DNA of 64,000 nucleotides from assembly GCA_963773765.1 (NCBI GenBank), contig CAVZCC010000005.1:124001-188000 (forward strand), given 5' to 3'. How positions within the stretch are numbered: the first letter of the stretch is position 1; each line of letters begins with the position of its first letter. The DNA comes from CAVZCC01 sp963773765. Its GTDB lineage: Bacteria; Actinomycetota; Acidimicrobiia; Acidimicrobiales; Microtrichaceae. This document shows, piece by piece, positions 1-8,876 of this stretch. Under the pieces are notes generated by a model that did not search any database, was not told the origin of the DNA, and saw nothing but the letters and a program-made list of their open reading frames with translations. The position numbers and the translations under genes were made by a program.

Positions 1-1145
1 GCGGCCATGGCATCGGCCGCGGTCGGGTAGGCCAGCGCCGTGGTCCGGGCCAGCTCGAGCTCCTTGGACAGGGTCACGCACTGGTCCTGGTCGACCATGG
101 CCACCCACGGCTGCGGGCCGGCGTGCCCCCCGTGGCCGTGGTTGTCGTCGGGGGCCGCAGCGTTCGTGGACGCCGCTGCCCCGCCGGAGGCCGAGGCGGC
201 GCCGTGGGCGTGACCGCCGGAGGACCCTCCGGCCGCGGCCAGGGCGGCGTCGCCGGTCCAGCGCACCCACGCCTCGTAGTCCTCGGTGGACGCGTTGGAC
301 AGCGAATCGATCAACCGGGCCGCAGCGGCCTCGCCCCCGGCTGCCTCGGAGGTGGCCGCGATCAGCTGGTCCAGCCCGGGCGAGCCCCGCCCCTCGAACG
401 CGTCCGTCGCCGTCACCTGGTCCATCAACGTGGGCGTGGCGTGGATGCCCATCGTGCCCCCGGCGTAGGTGTCCACGCCCATGCGGGGAGCGTCCTCCCA
501 GTAGGAACGGGGGTTGAACCCCAGGTCGCAGCGCTGCGAGTCGATCGTCACCATGTCCGCGGCGTGGGTCGCGGTGCCGTCGTGCGCGGCGTCGGTCCCG
601 TGGTCGTGGCCGCCGTGCGAGGCGGCGTCGGGCGACACGATGGCGGCGGTCGTGAGGCCCAGCACCGCCACCGCGGCGAGCGCCGGTCCCAGCACGCCGA
701 CGCGGAGCCGGGACGGGGCGGTGACCATCGCGGCCGCGACCAGCACCGCCGCCACCTCCAGCGCGGCGGCGACACCGTCCACGGCGCCGACGTCCTCCAC
801 CACGCCGGCGTGGGCACCGACGGGAAGGCCGGCCGTCCGACTCCAGATCCACAGGCCGACCACGCCGAGGTTGCCGACGATGGTCGCCACGTACAGTGAC
901 CGGGACCCACGGCCGAGCACCAGCGCGAGCGCGGCGCCCAGCTGCAGCCACCCGACCACGGCGAAGGCGAAGGGGTCGAGCCAGCTGTCACCCAGGTGGG
1001 CGGGCACCATGACCAGGTGGATGATCCCCGCGCCGGCCAGGAGCCCGGCCAGGAGGATGCCCACGGACGGTTGGGCGTCCCCGGATCCACCGGATCCCTG
1101 AGGTGGCCCGGCCCCGGGTCGTTCGATCGTCGCGGTCCCGCCCAT
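1..1145 (-). CDS. Histidine-rich membrane protein, C-terminus cut by window edge
   Basis: The reading frame is open from an ATG at 1145 to the left edge with no stop, so the C-terminus lies outside the window. About 380 residues are visible. The N-terminal part (residues about 25-170) holds several hydrophobic segments, and a soluble region follows with clusters such as SHGGHDHG and NHGHGGHAG and a few Cys residues. The His clusters suggest metal binding or a flexible extracytoplasmic linker. I do not recognise the family. The region around residues 200-300 (Trp, Tyr, conserved acidic residues) looks like a folded domain rather than low complexity. It reads away from bL37, with 94 bases between the two starts. 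Confidence 0.7.
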   Translation of the reverse strand, partial: MGGTATIERPGAGPPQGSGGSGDAQPSVGILLAGLLAGAGIIHLVMVPAHLGDSWLDPFAFAVVGWLQLGAALALVLGRGSRSLYVATIVGNLGVVGLWIWSRTAGLPVGAHAGVVEDVGAVDGVAAALEVAAVLVAAAMVTAPSRLRVGVLGPALAAVAVLGLTTAAIVSPDAASHGGHDHGTDAAHDGTATHAADMVTIDSQRCDLGFNPRSYWEDAPRMGVDTYAGGTMGIHATPTLMDQVTATDAFEGRGSPGLDQLIAATSEAAGGEAAAARLIDSLSNASTEDYEAWVRWTGDAALAAAGGSSGGHAHGAASASGGAAASTNAAAPDDNHGHGGHAGPQPWVAMVDQDQCVTLSKELELARTTALAYPTAADAMA

Positions 1146-1239
1146 CTGGTACCCCCCGGAATCAGGCGTGGATGACCAGCGTAGGCGGGCCGGCCGCGGT
1201 TGGAGGTGTCGGGCACCCCTCCGGTAGGGTGGTCCCCCT

Positions 1240-1329
1240 ATGTCGAAGCGCACCCAGAAGAAGAAGGCAAACGCTCGGCGCAAGAAGGCCAACCACGGGC
1301 GCAAGCCCAACACCGGCCGCAACTCCTGA
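1240..1329 (+). CDS. Putative ribosomal protein bL37 (29 aa)
   Basis: A 29-residue, very basic protein, MSKRTQKKKANARRKKANHG followed by RKPNTGRNS. The KANHG-K/R-R/K-PN block and the MSKR start match what I recall of bL37, the tiny large-subunit protein found in mycobacterial ribosomes and annotated across Actinobacteria. A TAGGGT box at 1225-1230 lies 9 nt before the ATG, which fits a leaderless or near-leaderless transcript. It stands alone, divergent from the His-rich membrane gene and about 100 bases before the photolyase. It is easily missed because of its length. The identification rests on motif memory, not on a search. Confidence 0.72.
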   Translation: MSKRTQKKKANARRKKANHGRKPNTGRNS

Positions 1330-1430
1330 GTCGCTCCGTCCCGGAGTGACCCGGATCCCGCCCCCTCCGGGGCGGATCCCCTTCCTCCCCGGGGGATGGG
1401 TCAGGACCGCGGTGGTGTTGGCCCCAGCCG

Positions 1431-2852
1431 ATGCCCCCTTCCGCCGCAACCGATCCATCACCGACAGGGCCGTCCATCGTCTGGTTCCGTCGCGACCTGC
1501 GGCTGGAGGACAACCCGGCCTGGTCCGCCGCGACCGCGTCCGCGGACCGGGTCCTGGCCCTGTTCGTCATGGACCGGGTGTGCCTGGACACCGCCGGCCC
1601 CCTCCGCCTGGACCTGATGGCCGCCCACCTGGGCGCCCTCGACCGGTCGTTGCGGCGCCGGGGCGGCTCGCTGCTGGTGCGGTCGGGTGACCCTGCTGCC
1701 GTCGTGGCCGATGTGGCGGCATCGGTGGGAGCGTCCCGGGTGCACCTGAACGCCGACGTGTCGGGCTACTCGCAGCGACGGGACCGGGCCGTGGCGGACC
1801 GGCTGACCGCTGCCGGCGTTGCCGTGCAGGCCCACTGGGGCTCGCTCGTGCATCGACCCGGCACGGTGGTGTCCCCCACCACGGGGAGGGCCCACCGGGT
1901 GTTCACGCCGTTCTCCAAGGTGTGGGCCACCACCCCGTGGGAACCCTGGCCGGAGGCCGGCACCGCGGTCGTCGTGGACCCCGGAGCCCTGCCGGCGCTG
2001 CGGGCGGAGGAGGTGCCCGGACCCGGGGCCGGACCCGTCATGGCCGGGGGCGAGGACGCGGCGTCGGACCGGCTCGCGGCCTGGCTGGCCGGGGTGGACG
2101 ACTACACGGAACGGCGCGACCTCCCTGCGGACGACACCGGTACGTCGCACCTGTCGGCGGACCTGCGCTGGGGCACGCTGTCCCCCCGCACGGTGGCCGA
2201 GGTGGTGGGCACCGCAACGCCGGGACGGGCCGCCTTCGTCCGCCAACTGGCGTGGCGGGACTGGTACGCGCACCTGGTGTCCGAACAGCCCCGCCTGGCC
2301 CGGCGCGCCATGAGGCCGGAGATGGACGGTGTGGCCTGGCGCCATGACCCCGACGGGCTCCTGGCCTGGCAGGCCGGCCGGACGGGGTACCCGATCGTGG
2401 ACGCCGGGATGCGGCAACTGGCCGCGACCGGATGGATGCACAACCGGGTGCGGATGATCACCGCCAGCTTCCTGGTGAAGGACCTGCTCGTCGACTGGCG
2501 GGCGGGCGAGGCCCACTTCCGGCGCCTGCTGGTGGACTGGGAGGTCAGCCAGAACGCCGGGAACTGGCAGTGGGTGGCCGGCACGGGGCCCGACGCCGCG
2601 CCCTACTTCCGCATCTTCAACCCCGTCACCCAGTCCCGCCGGTTCGACCCCGGCGGTGACTACGTGCGGCGGTGGGTGCCGGAGCTGTCCGGCCTGGACG
2701 CCCGCCAGGTCCACGCCCCGTGGGAGGTCCCGCCCCTGGACCTGGCCGGGGCGGGTGTGGTGCTGGGCGAGACCTACCCGTTCCCCCTCGTCGACCACGC
2801 CGCGGCCCGCGACCGGACCCTCGCCGCCTACGCCGAGGCCCGGGGGGCCTGA
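1431..2852 (+). CDS. phrB: Deoxyribodipyrimidine photolyase
   Basis: This 473-residue protein is a cryptochrome/photolyase family member that uses light and FADH to split cyclobutane pyrimidine dimers. The N-terminal Rossmann-like antenna domain starts with IVWFRRDLRLEDNPAW. The C-terminal FAD domain carries HLSADLRWGTLSPR, FVRQLAWRDWYAHL, GMRQLAATGWMHNRVRM and DWEVSQNAGNWQWVAGTG, followed by PYFRIFNPVTQSRRFDPGG, the strongest family signature. Length is normal for class I CPD photolyases. The ATG at 1431 leaves a short tail of about 12 residues before the fold; there is no obvious Shine-Dalgarno. A (6-4) photolyase or cryptochrome is less likely because the class I signature is complete. Confidence 0.95.
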   Translation: MPPSAATDPSPTGPSIVWFRRDLRLEDNPAWSAATASADRVLALFVMDRVCLDTAGPLRLDLMAAHLGALDRSLRRRGGSLLVRSGDPAAVVADVAASVGASRVHLNADVSGYSQRRDRAVADRLTAAGVAVQAHWGSLVHRPGTVVSPTTGRAHRVFTPFSKVWATTPWEPWPEAGTAVVVDPGALPALRAEEVPGPGAGPVMAGGEDAASDRLAAWLAGVDDYTERRDLPADDTGTSHLSADLRWGTLSPRTVAEVVGTATPGRAAFVRQLAWRDWYAHLVSEQPRLARRAMRPEMDGVAWRHDPDGLLAWQAGRTGYPIVDAGMRQLAATGWMHNRVRMITASFLVKDLLVDWRAGEAHFRRLLVDWEVSQNAGNWQWVAGTGPDAAPYFRIFNPVTQSRRFDPGGDYVRRWVPELSGLDARQVHAPWEVPPLDLAGAGVVLGETYPFPLVDHAAARDRTLAAYAEARGA

Positions 2853-2885
2853 CCCCTGGTTCCGTCGGTCGGTACGGTGCGGGCC

Positions 2886-3524
2886 GTGACCTCACCACAC
2901 CACCAGCTCCGCACGCTGCACCTGGGCGATTCCCCCGACGCGTGGACCGCGGCGGGGTTCGCGGTGGACGCCGGCGGGCACCTCCGCCTGGGGTCGACCG
3001 TCCTGGCGTTGACCGGCGTCGGCCCGGCGTTCGGCGGCTGGCGCCTCGACGGGATCGACGGCGACCTCGACGGACTCCCGACCACCGCCGGCGCAGTGGC
3101 CGGGTCGGGCGACGCCGGGCCGGCGGAGCACCCCAACGGGATCACCCGCATCGACCACGTCGTGGTCCGCAGCGGCGACTGCACCCGCACCATCGGCGCG
3201 TTCGAGGCCGCCGGGCTGGAGGTCCGGGGCGGTCGCAGCACCACCAGCTATGGCGCGCCCATGCGCCAGACGTTCTTCTGGGCCGGCGACGTCATCCTGG
3301 AACTGGTCGGCCCCGACCGGGGTGAGCCGACCACGGACGAGCCGACGTCCGTCTTCGGCCTGGCCCTGGTGGCCCGCGACCTGGACGCCACCGCTGCGTT
3401 CCTGGGCGACCTGCTGGGCACCCCCAGGCCTGCGGTGCAGGAGGGTCGGTCCATCGCCGGCCTGCGGGGCCGCGAGGCCGGCATCGGCCTCCCCATCGCC
3501 GTCATGAGCCCGCACCCGTCCTGA
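2886..3524 (+). CDS. VOC / glyoxalase-like domain protein
   Basis: A 212-residue protein with a vicinal-oxygen-chelate style fold. The stretch ITRIDHVVVRSGD near residue 85 opens the recognisable module, continuing with GAPMRQTFFWAGDVILELVG, which has the paired beta-strand pattern and the Glu typical of metal-binding VOC enzymes. A second, weaker half follows (VFGLALVARDLDATAAFLGD). The substrate is unknown. GTG at 2886 is chosen because TACGGT at 2873-2878 sits 7 nt upstream, a typical leaderless arrangement; an in-frame GTG at 2877 would add three residues. It follows the photolyase after 33 bases and may be read with it. Confidence 0.8.
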   Translation: MTSPHHQLRTLHLGDSPDAWTAAGFAVDAGGHLRLGSTVLALTGVGPAFGGWRLDGIDGDLDGLPTTAGAVAGSGDAGPAEHPNGITRIDHVVVRSGDCTRTIGAFEAAGLEVRGGRSTTSYGAPMRQTFFWAGDVILELVGPDRGEPTTDEPTSVFGLALVARDLDATAAFLGDLLGTPRPAVQEGRSIAGLRGREAGIGLPIAVMSPHPS

Positions 3525-3545
3525 GTTCCTGGCAAGCTGTCCCCC

Positions 3546-5576
3546 ATGCGGCGGGCAGTCATCGGGGGGCCGGCACGGTGGGGACGGCGATGCGTGGCGG
3601 CGTGCGCCCTGGTCGCCATCGGCGCGGTGGCGGTGGCGTGTGCGCCGGCCCCGACCGGGGTGGGCCCACCCCCGGTCGACGCGCCGGAACCGCCCCTGGG
3701 GGACCGGCCGTGGCCCATGCACACCATCGCCGGCACCTACCGGGGTGCCAACGGCCTGGGTCCCGGTGACGTCGACGGGGACGGTGACGTGGACTACGTC
3801 ACCAACTACGAGTTCGACCAGCGGTACGTCCTGTCCATCAACCCCGGCGTCGGGAACCCGGCCCAGAAGGGCCCCTGGCCGCAGGTGCAGGTGTGGCCGC
3901 CGGACGGTCGGGCACCGTTCCAGGGAGCGGGGGTCAACCCGGAGAACTCGGTGCTGGGCGACGTGGACGGCGACGGCAACCTGGACGTCATCGGCGCCCA
4001 GGGCGAGTCGCTCCTGGAGTTCTGGGAGGGCAACTCGCCCGGCATCCGGGTGATCTTCGGCCCCGGCGGCGCCGACGCACTGGACCCGGCCCGCTGGGTC
4101 GACGGCGGACGGGTCCCCCCCACCACCACCTACGGCCACTTCCACTGGGTCACCACCCGCGACCTGAGCGGTGACGGCATCGCCGACGTCGTGGCCGGGG
4201 GCCGCCAGGCCGACACCACCGGCGACTTCGCCGGCATCGTGTGGCTGGAGGCACCGGCGGACCCGGCCCGGCGCCGGGACCTGTCCACGTGGCAGCTCCA
4301 CGCCATCGACGCCGACCAGTACAGCGGCCACGGGTTCGCCTACGACGACGTGGACGGCGACGGTGACGTGGACCTGGTGGACGCCAACAACGACTTCGAC
4401 ACGCCCTCGAGCGCCGAGTCGGTCTCGTGGTACGAGAACCCGGGGGCGGCATCACCCGCGCTGCGCTCCCCGTGGACCGAGCACGTCATGTACGTGGGAC
4501 CGGAGTTCCACACCAAGCCGCAGATCGGCGTGGGCGACGTGGACGGCAACGGGCTCACCGACTACGCCACCGGCGTGGAGGACGAGGTCCTCCTCTTCCT
4601 CAAGACCTCGGCCGCGCCGGTCACGTTCGACCTGCTGCGCATCCCCAAGGTGGACGCCACCCGGTTCCTGACCCGGCCGGTGCGGATCCTGGACGTGAAC
4701 GGCGACGGACGGCTGGACATCGTCGGGATGATGACGCACCGGGACTCGGTCCTGCCGCAGTCCAAGGCCGCGGTGTTCTGGATGGAGTACTCGGGCGATG
4801 CTCCCACCGAATCCAACTGGACCACCCACGTCATCCGCTGGGGGTCGGGCAAGACCGCCCTCATCCCCGAGTTCGGCGAGAAGTGGGACAACGTGGACAT
4901 CCGCGACGTGGACGGCGACGGTGACCCCGACATCGTGGCCAACTGCGAGGAGTGGTGGATGCAGCAGGCCCTGGAGACGGCGTCCTACTTCGACCCGGTG
5001 GTGGACCCGTCCACGGTGGCGGTGGTGTGGTTCGAGAACGTCGAGGGCGACGCCGCCCCGGTGGCCACCCAGTCCGGCGACCGGGTGGAGGTGGAGGCCG
5101 AGCGCGCCGCCCGGGTGGATGACGGGCAGTGGACCGAGCGCGGCCGCTACGCGGGCTGGTCCGGCGACGGCTACCTGCAGGCCCACAACGCCATCGGGCC
5201 GCTGTTCGACGAGACGCTCCCCGCGGAGGACCGGGCCGCCAACAGGATCGGCCCCGACCGGTTCCCCGCGGTGCACCACACCGTGGAGGTGACCGGCGGG
5301 ACCTACACCCTGTGGGTCCGCCGCTGGGTGCCGGAACGCTGGGGCTACGGCCTGGGGGCCGGGGCCAGCGACTCGGTGTGGCTGTCGGTCGACGACGGGC
5401 CGTCGCTGGTGGTGGACGACGCCGGGGGCGCCACCGACGCCTGGGTGTGGCAACGGGTGGACGAGCCGCTGGACCTGGACCCCGGCACCCACGACCTGGC
5501 CCTGCGGGTCCGCGAGCGGGGCTACGCCATCGACCGCATGGTCCTGAGCACCGACCCGGCCTTCGTCCCGACCTGA
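3546..5576 (+). CDS. FG-GAP/VCBS-repeat lipoprotein
   Basis: The N-terminus has Arg residues, a hydrophobic stretch and a lipobox-like AVAVAC (Cys about residue 32), so this 676-residue protein is probably a surface lipoprotein. At least seven calcium-binding-type repeats follow, for example GDVDGDGDVDY, GDVDGDGNLDV, RDLSGDGIADV, DDVDGDGDVDL, GDVDGNGLTDY, LDVNGDGRLDI and RDVDGDGDPDI, which form a beta-propeller of the FG-GAP/VCBS class. The last 150 residues (from VEVEAERAARVDDG) resemble carbohydrate-binding beta-sandwich modules of the CBM6/35 type. A role in binding or processing extracellular polysaccharide is plausible but not shown. The ATG is 21 bases after the previous stop. Confidence 0.85.
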   Translation: MRRAVIGGPARWGRRCVAACALVAIGAVAVACAPAPTGVGPPPVDAPEPPLGDRPWPMHTIAGTYRGANGLGPGDVDGDGDVDYVTNYEFDQRYVLSINPGVGNPAQKGPWPQVQVWPPDGRAPFQGAGVNPENSVLGDVDGDGNLDVIGAQGESLLEFWEGNSPGIRVIFGPGGADALDPARWVDGGRVPPTTTYGHFHWVTTRDLSGDGIADVVAGGRQADTTGDFAGIVWLEAPADPARRRDLSTWQLHAIDADQYSGHGFAYDDVDGDGDVDLVDANNDFDTPSSAESVSWYENPGAASPALRSPWTEHVMYVGPEFHTKPQIGVGDVDGNGLTDYATGVEDEVLLFLKTSAAPVTFDLLRIPKVDATRFLTRPVRILDVNGDGRLDIVGMMTHRDSVLPQSKAAVFWMEYSGDAPTESNWTTHVIRWGSGKTALIPEFGEKWDNVDIRDVDGDGDPDIVANCEEWWMQQALETASYFDPVVDPSTVAVVWFENVEGDAAPVATQSGDRVEVEAERAARVDDGQWTERGRYAGWSGDGYLQAHNAIGPLFDETLPAEDRAANRIGPDRFPAVHHTVEVTGGTYTLWVRRWVPERWGYGLGAGASDSVWLSVDDGPSLVVDDAGGATDAWVWQRVDEPLDLDPGTHDLALRVRERGYAIDRMVLSTDPAFVPT

Positions 5577-5581
5577 GCCGG

Positions 5582-6286
5582 CTACCGGTCCGGGTCGACG
5601 GCGGCGAGGATGGCCGAGGCCAGGTCCGCGGGCCGGGTGAACTGGGGCCAGTGCCCCGTGGGCAGGTCGACCAGCTCCACATCCGTCAGCCGGGCCAGCT
5701 CCGCGAACATCGGCACGCCCTGGGCCATCCAGTCCCGGAGCTGCTCGGAGGAGAACTCACACGCGATGACCGTGGCGGGCACGTCGTGGCGGCGCTCGTC
5801 GACCAGGACCTGCGGATCCCTGGCCACCCCGACGGGCTCGGGACGGGCCATGCCCCGGAACCGCTCCCGCAGCGCCTCGTCCAGGTCCACCAGGTCGGCG
5901 TCATCGAAGACCGACCAGTCCGGCAGCGGGATCTCGCCACCCACCTCCGGGAGGCCGTCGTTGATGGCCAGGCCGGAGCCCAGTGGGCCGGCGTCCACGT
6001 AGACCACCCGGGCGATGCGGTCGGGCCGGGCGTCGGCCACGGCGTAGGCGATGGCGCCACCGCCGCTGTGCCCCACCAGCACGACGGCGCCGGGGAGGTC
6101 GTCGACGACCCGGACCACCGCGGCCACGTGGTCGCGCAGGCCGATGCCGGCGCGGTCCGCCTCCGGCGACTCGAGCCCGGGGAGCGTGAGCGCGTGGACG
6201 GTGTGGCCGGCGTCCCGGAGCGGGTGGGCGACCTCGTCCCACGAGGCACCGTCGAGCCAGAAGCCGGGGATCAGCACGATGTCCAC
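5582..6286 (-). CDS. Alpha/beta-hydrolase
   Basis: A 234-residue alpha/beta-hydrolase. It starts directly with the first strand (MDIVLIPGFWLDGASWDEVA) carrying the oxyanion-hole region. The nucleophile elbow is VLVGHSGGGAIAYAV (Ser about residue 93), a catalytic Asp lies plausibly near DVPATVIACEFSSEQ, and the His is in LPTGHWPQF close to the C-terminus. Length and layout match small esterase/MenH-like hydrolases. The substrate is unknown. It ends 6 bases after the convergent FG-GAP gene and is divergent from the acyl-CoA dehydrogenase. Confidence 0.88.
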   Translation of the reverse strand: MDIVLIPGFWLDGASWDEVAHPLRDAGHTVHALTLPGLESPEADRAGIGLRDHVAAVVRVVDDLPGAVVLVGHSGGGAIAYAVADARPDRIARVVYVDAGPLGSGLAINDGLPEVGGEIPLPDWSVFDDADLVDLDEALRERFRGMARPEPVGVARDPQVLVDERRHDVPATVIACEFSSEQLRDWMAQGVPMFAELARLTDVELVDLPTGHWPQFTRPADLASAILAAVDPDR

Positions 6287-6366
6287 CGGCCGACGGTACT
6301 CCGCACGGCATGGCGTCCCCCGGCGTTTCGGCGGGCCGGGGGCCCCGGCCCGGACTGTTGCCGCCG

Positions 6367-6382
6367 GTTACCGCTCGGTAAC
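6367..6382. promoter_or_regulatory. 16-bp palindrome over the acyl-CoA dehydrogenase -10
   Basis: GTTACCGCTCGGTAAC is a perfect inverted repeat (7-bp arms, CT spacer). Its right arm overlaps TAACAT (6379-6384), a good -10 box 6 nt before the ATG at 6391. A dimeric repressor, for example of the TetR type, bound here would block a leaderless promoter. The regulator is not identified. Confidence 0.5.
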
Positions 6383-6390
6383 ATGGCGGG

Positions 6391-8191
6391 ATGGCCGACT
6401 ACCGCTCACCCGTCAAGGACGCCCTGTTCACCCTCCGCCACATCGGCATGCTGGAGGAGCTCTCCAAGACGGAGCGCTACAGCCACGCCGATCCCGAGAC
6501 CGTGGCCTCCGTGCTGGAGGAGCAGGGACGGTTCATGCAGGAGGTCTTCGCCCCCACCAACGCCATCGGTGACCGAGAGGGCCTGGTCTGGAGCCCGGAG
6601 GGCGTGGCCGTCCCGGAGGCCTTCAGGTCCGCCTACGCCAAGTTCGTCGACGCCGGCTGGCAGGGCCTGAACGCCGAGGTGGAGTACGGCGGGGCCGGCT
6701 TCCCCGAGTCGGTGTTCGCCTGCGCCGCCGAGTTCGAGACCGCGGCCAACGGCGCCCTCACCATGGCCCCCGGACTGACGACCGGCGCCATCGAGTGCCT
6801 CCAGGCCTGGGGCTCCGAGGAGCAGAAGGAGACCTACCTCCGCAAGCTGGTCACCGGCGAGTGGACCGGCACCATGAACCTGACCGAGCCGCAGGCCGGC
6901 TCCGACGTGGGGCTGTGCACGACCAAGGCGGTCCCGCAGGGCGACGGCACCTACCTGGTCTCCGGCACCAAGATCTTCATCTCGTTCGGCGAGCACGACA
7001 TGGCGGAGAACATCATCCACCTGGTGCTGGCCCGCACACCCGACGCGCCCGCCGGCACCAAGGGCATCTCGCTGTTCATCGTGCCCAAGTTCATGGTGAC
7101 CGACGACGGCGCCCCGGGCGAGCGCAACGACGTCCGTTGCGTCTCCATCGAGCACAAGATGGGCATCCACGCCTCCCCCACCTGCGTCATGAGCTACGGC
7201 GACGAGGGCGGCGCCGTCGGCTACCTGGTCGGCGAGGAGAACCAGGGCCTCCGGGCCATGTTCACCATGATGAACTCCGCCCGCATCGCGGTCGGCATCC
7301 AGGGCGTCGCCCTGGGCGACGCCGCCTACCAGAAGGCCCTGGCCTACGCCCAGGAGCGGCTCCAGGGCCGGGAGGTCGGCGGCGACTCCAAGGGGCCGGC
7401 GCCGATCATCGCCCACCCCGACGTGCGCCGGATGCTGCTGTTCATGCGGAGCCACATCGAGGCCATGCGGGCCCTCGTGGTCTACAACGCGGCCGCCATC
7501 GACTTCTCCCGCGCCCTGGAGGGCGACGAGGCGGAGCTGTGGGACGACATCGCCGAACTGCTCACCCCGGTCACCAAGGCCTGGTGCACCGACGTGGGCC
7601 TGGCCGTCACCTCCACCGCGGTGCAGGTGTTCGGCGGCATGGGCTACATCGAGGAGGCCGGCGTGTCCCAGCACTTCCGGGACATGCGCATCGCCCCCAT
7701 CTACGAGGGCACCAACGGCATCCAGGCCATGGACCTGGTCGGCCGCAAGCTGCCGCTGCGCATGGGTGGCGTGGTGGGGGCGCACCTGCAGCGCATCCGG
7801 GACCTGGACGCGGACCTGGCCGCCGCCGGTGACGAGTTCGCCGGTGTCCGCTCCAACCTGTCCTCCGCCGTGCGAGTCGCTGACGGAGGCCACGGACTGG
7901 ATCATGACCAACGGCCTCGCCGATCCGAAGCAGGCCCTGGCCGGTGCCACCCCCTACCTGGAGATGTTCGGCCTGGTCACCGGCGGCTGGCTGCTGGCCC
8001 GCCTGGCGCTGGCCGCCAGGGACGAGCTCGACGCCGGCTCCAGCGACACCGCCTACCTGCAGGCCAAGGTCACCGAGGCCCGCTTCTTCGCCGAGCAGTA
8101 CCTCCCCCGCGTGGCCGGCCTGGTGGGTGCGGTCACCGCCGGTCCCGACGACCTGTACGCGGTGGATGCCACCAGCCTCGCCTCGGTCTGA
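6391..8191 (+). CDS. Acyl-CoA dehydrogenase, FadE5-like (one frameshift)
   Basis: FAD-dependent dehydrogenase that introduces the alpha-beta double bond into acyl-CoA. It is about 600 residues, the long form with a C-terminal extension as in mycobacterial FadE5. Visible are MNLTEPQAGSDVG (FAD/substrate loop), VSGTKIFISFGEHD, the VQVFGGMGYIEEAG block and RIAPIYEGTNGIQ, which carries the catalytic Glu. The frame breaks at about 7873: one extra C after SSAV moves the natural continuation (ESLTEATDWIMTNGLADP) to another frame, which runs to the stop at 8191. The conserved extension is otherwise intact, so this looks like a sequencing error rather than decay. An unrepaired reading would give an artificial tail to 8382. 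Confidence 0.9.
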
Positions 8192-8266
8192 TCCGGCACC
8201 GGGCCCGGTCCTCCGCCTGCATCCGGCGTCGTGCCCCGTCACCTCGACCTGTAGCCTCGCCGCCAC

Positions 8267-8872
8267 ATGCTCGACCACGTCTTCACCGATGCCATCGGTG
8301 CCCTCCGCGACGCGCTGGAGAAGGCGCTGCTCGAGCGGCAGGCCTTCGAGGAGCGCTTCCAGTCCGACGTCCTGCTGGGTGACCTGACCTGGGAGACCAG
8401 CTACGGCCTTCCCGGCGAGGGGCTCCCGCCCCGGGTCCGGGCCGACCTCACCCTGGAGTGGCCCACCTGGTCCCAGGCCGCCTACCGGTCCTGGTACATC
8501 GAGGAGGAGCTCCCGGAGCTGCCACGGATCGACATCGAGGTGGTGCTGCGCATCCAGCGGCTGGTCTCCCCACCGGACCCCCGCCGGGTGCTGGACGCCC
8601 TGCCCCCGGAGAGCCCGGCCATCGGCGGCGAGCGGCTGCACCGGTCCGGACCCACGGTGGAGGCGGTGTCCAACGAGGACCTGACCGAGACCGAGCACGC
8701 CATCGAGATCTCCTACGAGGGCAGCTACGAGCTGGACGAGGGCACACTGGCCGACGGCTCCACCCTGGATGACCACTTCAGCGCCATGGGAGGCTGGATC
8801 TCGTCGACGCTGGTGCGCCTGGGTGACCTGAACTTCGAGTTCCTGCCGCCGTTGGAGAAGGACGAGGACTGA
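8267..8872 (+). CDS. Conserved hypothetical protein (201 aa)
   Basis: An acidic 201-residue protein with no signal peptide or membrane segment. The N-terminal third is helical (LRDALEKALLERQAFEERFQSD). The centre, with WPTWSQAAYRSWYIEEELPE, is rich in aromatic and acidic residues, and a beta-rich part (IEISYEGSYELDEGTL) precedes a short C-terminal helix. I do not recognise a family. It is 4 bases ahead of the crotonase at 8877 and so very likely co-transcribed with it. TAGCCT at 8252-8257 lies 9 nt before the ATG and may be its own leaderless promoter. Confidence 0.8.
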   Translation: MLDHVFTDAIGALRDALEKALLERQAFEERFQSDVLLGDLTWETSYGLPGEGLPPRVRADLTLEWPTWSQAAYRSWYIEEELPELPRIDIEVVLRIQRLVSPPDPRRVLDALPPESPAIGGERLHRSGPTVEAVSNEDLTETEHAIEISYEGSYELDEGTLADGSTLDDHFSAMGGWISSTLVRLGDLNFEFLPPLEKDED

Positions 8873-8876
8873 TCCC

